Origin: Silene noctiflora
Taxonomy: Eukaryota > Streptophyta > Magnoliopsida > Caryophyllales > Caryophyllaceae
NCBI GenBank assembly: GCA_009801015.1
Contig: VHZZ01002370.1
Location: 93,072 to 113,546 of the forward strand
Reading direction: 5' to 3'
Length of the DNA stretch: 20,475 nucleotides
The notes under the pieces are model-generated. The model was not told where the DNA came from. It ran no database searches and saw only the letters and a program-made list of their open reading frames with translations. Shown here one piece after another: positions 18,253 to 20,475 of the stretch (within the stretch, counting starts at the first letter, position 1; every line of letters starts with the position of its first letter). Both the position numbers and the translations under genes were made by a program.

Positions 18253-19765
18253 CTCCTTTTTTCAGATTTCCACTCATTTCCTCACTAAAACCCTAACCTC
18301 CTTATCTCTCAAAAATCCCCAAAAATCCTCCTGTCTTATCCTCAAATATTTCCACCATACCTTTGGAAATTTTTTCTCCAATTCACATCCCTTGTCATTT
18401 GTTTACATTTGTAAGTATACATTCACTCTTTTCCCTTTATTCTCTTATTAGTAAGCCCTAATCTTTTAGTATGTTGTCTTATGGAATTAATTAGGATTTT
18501 GACTAACTAGGTGGGATAATTAAGGGGTTAGTTAGCATTATTATTATTGTAGTATTTGGTCGTAATAGTTAGTCATTAATTGTGTAGGAGGAGACTTCAT
18601 TGAGGATACTTTATAGCTTGCTTGATTACTTGGATATTTGCAAGAGGTAGGGTTTCCCTATGTAGCTTTGATAATATGAGTGTTTTCTTTTACATTAGCT
18701 GTCATGAACTACATATTACATGTGGTAGTTGCATGATAACTTAACATGAGTATGTGGGTAATTAGGGTTTGGTTGCATACTAATGTTGGGTGTTCACCAT
18801 ATCTTGTAAATGGGTAAGTGGAATTGGCATCATATTGTCACTTGGTTGCATTATAACATGAATTGGAAAGCTTGCTAATTGATTAGTTGGATTATTGGTA
18901 AACATGTGAATTCTTGTGATATGATGGTTATTATTGTGTGGAAAGACATATTGGCATATTGTGCATCTTTGGTTTATTTTGGATGTTGGAGGTGGCGAGT
19001 GGAGGATTTAGAGTATTATGTTGGGTTTTCGAGGAGACGTAAGGCGAGTCGGGAGACCGTTTTACGCTTGAGTCGCCTCTTGGAGTTTCTTACTGCAAGA
19101 GGGACGTGCACGTTCATGGCTTGAGTATGGAGGGACACGTATGGTGTCACGACGTCTGGCGGAGGATCCGGTTAGTGCCTGGGCCCGCTACCACGGGTGT
19201 GTCCCGAGTAACACGTTACGGACTACGATCCGGTTGTTTGGTGACGGTGTTGCGATACCGTCACCGGGTTGGATATGGAGGAGATATGGAGTTTGGAGAA
19301 CTTGTATTGTTGCATCATTACTTCATATCATAATCATCTAGTTTTTCACATTCACATGATTTTGTAGGCATTTATATTGTTAAAGCTAATCAAAGTGTTT
19401 TAAAAATGTCTGTGGTGAGCCATATGATGATTTCCACTCATATGGGGAGCAATGACTTGACAAGTAGCATGTGCATACATACGTTGGAGGCTTGGGAGCG
19501 GCCTTACATTAGCATGTCGTCACTTCTTGTTATCTTAGCGTTTTGACTTTCTAGACTCCACCTTAGTTATTTGGACTTGTATATTTGGGATTGTTTTTTA
19601 AATCCCCGGATATGTATTAAATTATTTAACTAAGCACTTGTTCATCGTAAATTGCTTCTATTTCATATGTTCGCACTACAAGCTTGGGAAACCAAGTCAT
19701 GTATCACTTCCATAGTTTAGGATGGTCTTGAGGAAGGCCTCCTGATTTATGGGGGTGTTACAAAG

Positions 19766-19777
19766 TGGTATCAGAGA
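19766..19777 (+). other. Primer-binding site for initiator Met tRNA
   Basis: TGGTATCAGAGA lies 3 bp after the LTR end. It matches the standard plant PBS TGGTATCAGAGC, complementary to the 3' end of initiator tRNA-Met, in 11 of 12 positions. It primes minus-strand DNA synthesis in LTR retrotransposons and fixes the element's orientation as +. Confidence 0.9.
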
Positions 19778-20475
19778 GACAATTTTGGAGCCTAAACCAA
19801 TGAACAAACGAACTTAGGTGTGTCAAGTAAAATGAACCCGGTTTGAGTAGGTTGTACTCTTGCTCTCTCAACTAGAGTCGGTCACAACACGTGGGGTAAA
19901 TGAGACGAACTTGGTGTGCCATATAGTTGTTTCATATCCTTATCTTGGTGTTTGAAAGATAGACTCATGTTAGTGGTACATGATGTGATGATATATGTGG
20001 TGATAGTCAAGTTGATGTAAACCGCATTGGATGCTTATACATGTGAACATGATGATTTGTTAGATGAGTCTATTATGAAAGGAAAGTATTACTCAAATGC
20101 TAGTAATCATTTTGTGTGTATCCTATGTCGTATCTACGCTATCTTTACCATTATTCCGCTTAGAAACATGTGGATTAGGGTTACGTGCGAGTCGGGTTAT
20201 GTGTGGAGCTTAAAAGGTGCACTTGGTCAAGTGGAGGAAGGAATACAGCTAAGCTAGGAGGAGACTTAGCTTATACCAGGTCTTGAGTTGAGTGAAGTGA
20301 TTGTACGAGACAACCTATAGATGGTGAGTGACAACTCTAAGTGATAGAAAGTAGCAGATCGGACGATGAAGGGTATCTAGCAAAAAGTTATGATAATGTT
20401 TAGTGACGAAACTACTTGAGACTAATTATATACATGTAAAAAACGACAATCATAGTTTTATACCAATGTCGGTTT
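19778..20475 (+). other. Untranslated leader of the LTR retrotransposon
   Basis: About 700 bp follow the PBS up to the window edge. I see no gag-like motif and no long frame. A 76-codon frame at 20027-20257 has no recognisable domain. Either gag begins beyond the window, or this is a large non-autonomous element lacking coding capacity. Confidence 0.5.

Larger units (their letters stand above)
18022..19762 (+). mobile_element. 5' LTR of an LTR retrotransposon, 1741 bp
   Basis: The LTR opens TGTAATACCCC and closes GGGGGTGTTACA. These are imperfect inverted ends with the canonical TG...CA, followed 3 bp later by a primer-binding site. A U3-type promoter (TATTTAAA at 18245) lies about 225 bp in. 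The 18980-19290 part is CG-richer and contains a strong hairpin (19240-19265). The element runs off the right edge, so the 3' LTR and coding domains are unseen. LTR length and the Met PBS fit a Ty3/gypsy- or copia-type element, but the lineage cannot be named without gag-pol. The 5' flank is gccgac. Confidence 0.85.

Noticed and set aside
18134-18451. 105-codon frame on the + strand
   Set aside because: It lies across the LTR enhancer array and TATA box, with low-complexity Ser/Phe composition and no domain.
1-20475. CRISPR array, operon, riboswitch or prokaryotic defence system
   Set aside because: No regularly spaced repeats or bacterial gene organisation; introns and repeats show a plant nuclear origin.

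Overview
This is plant nuclear DNA. The evidence is long GT-AG introns, AT-rich non-coding sequence, telo-box promoter motifs and several plant-type transposon remnants. Isolated N calls at 404, 417-418, 502 and 553 mark it as a draft assembly. Some repeat signatures (tacggagtac-type and ACTCGATCGAGT-type motifs) remind me of Caryophyllales such as Silene or the goosefoot group, but this is only an impression.

Layout. 1-290: decayed piece of a wall-associated-kinase (WAK) extracellular domain with two in-frame stops. 372-1432: intergenic DNA and promoter, with two short tandem duplications and two telo-boxes. 1433-7464 (+): a complete 13-exon gene for a DEAD-box RNA helicase of the RH5/STRS1 (yeast Dbp3-like) type, 566 aa; I traced every exon with consistent phase. 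7465-8468: convergent intergenic space holding both 3' ends. 8469-14965 (-): a complete 5-exon gene for a 298-aa membrane protein with a cysteine-rich ectodomain. No existing gene prediction was needed: exons were found by reading the reverse strand and matching splice phase. 14966-20475: gene-free, repeat-rich DNA with a possible Helitron terminus, an LTR-promoter-like island, a broken LINE tail, an LTR/TRIM-like fragment and the intact 5' end (1.74-kb LTR, initiator-Met primer-binding site, leader) of an LTR retrotransposon that leaves the window on the right.

The two real genes are arranged tail to tail, and nothing in the sequence links their functions. The helicase should work in nucleolar pre-rRNA processing and, by analogy with Arabidopsis STRS1, in stress-response silencing. 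The membrane protein has no function I can name, and it is the nearest thing here to an undescribed component. I found no CRISPR array, operon, viral gene or toxin system.
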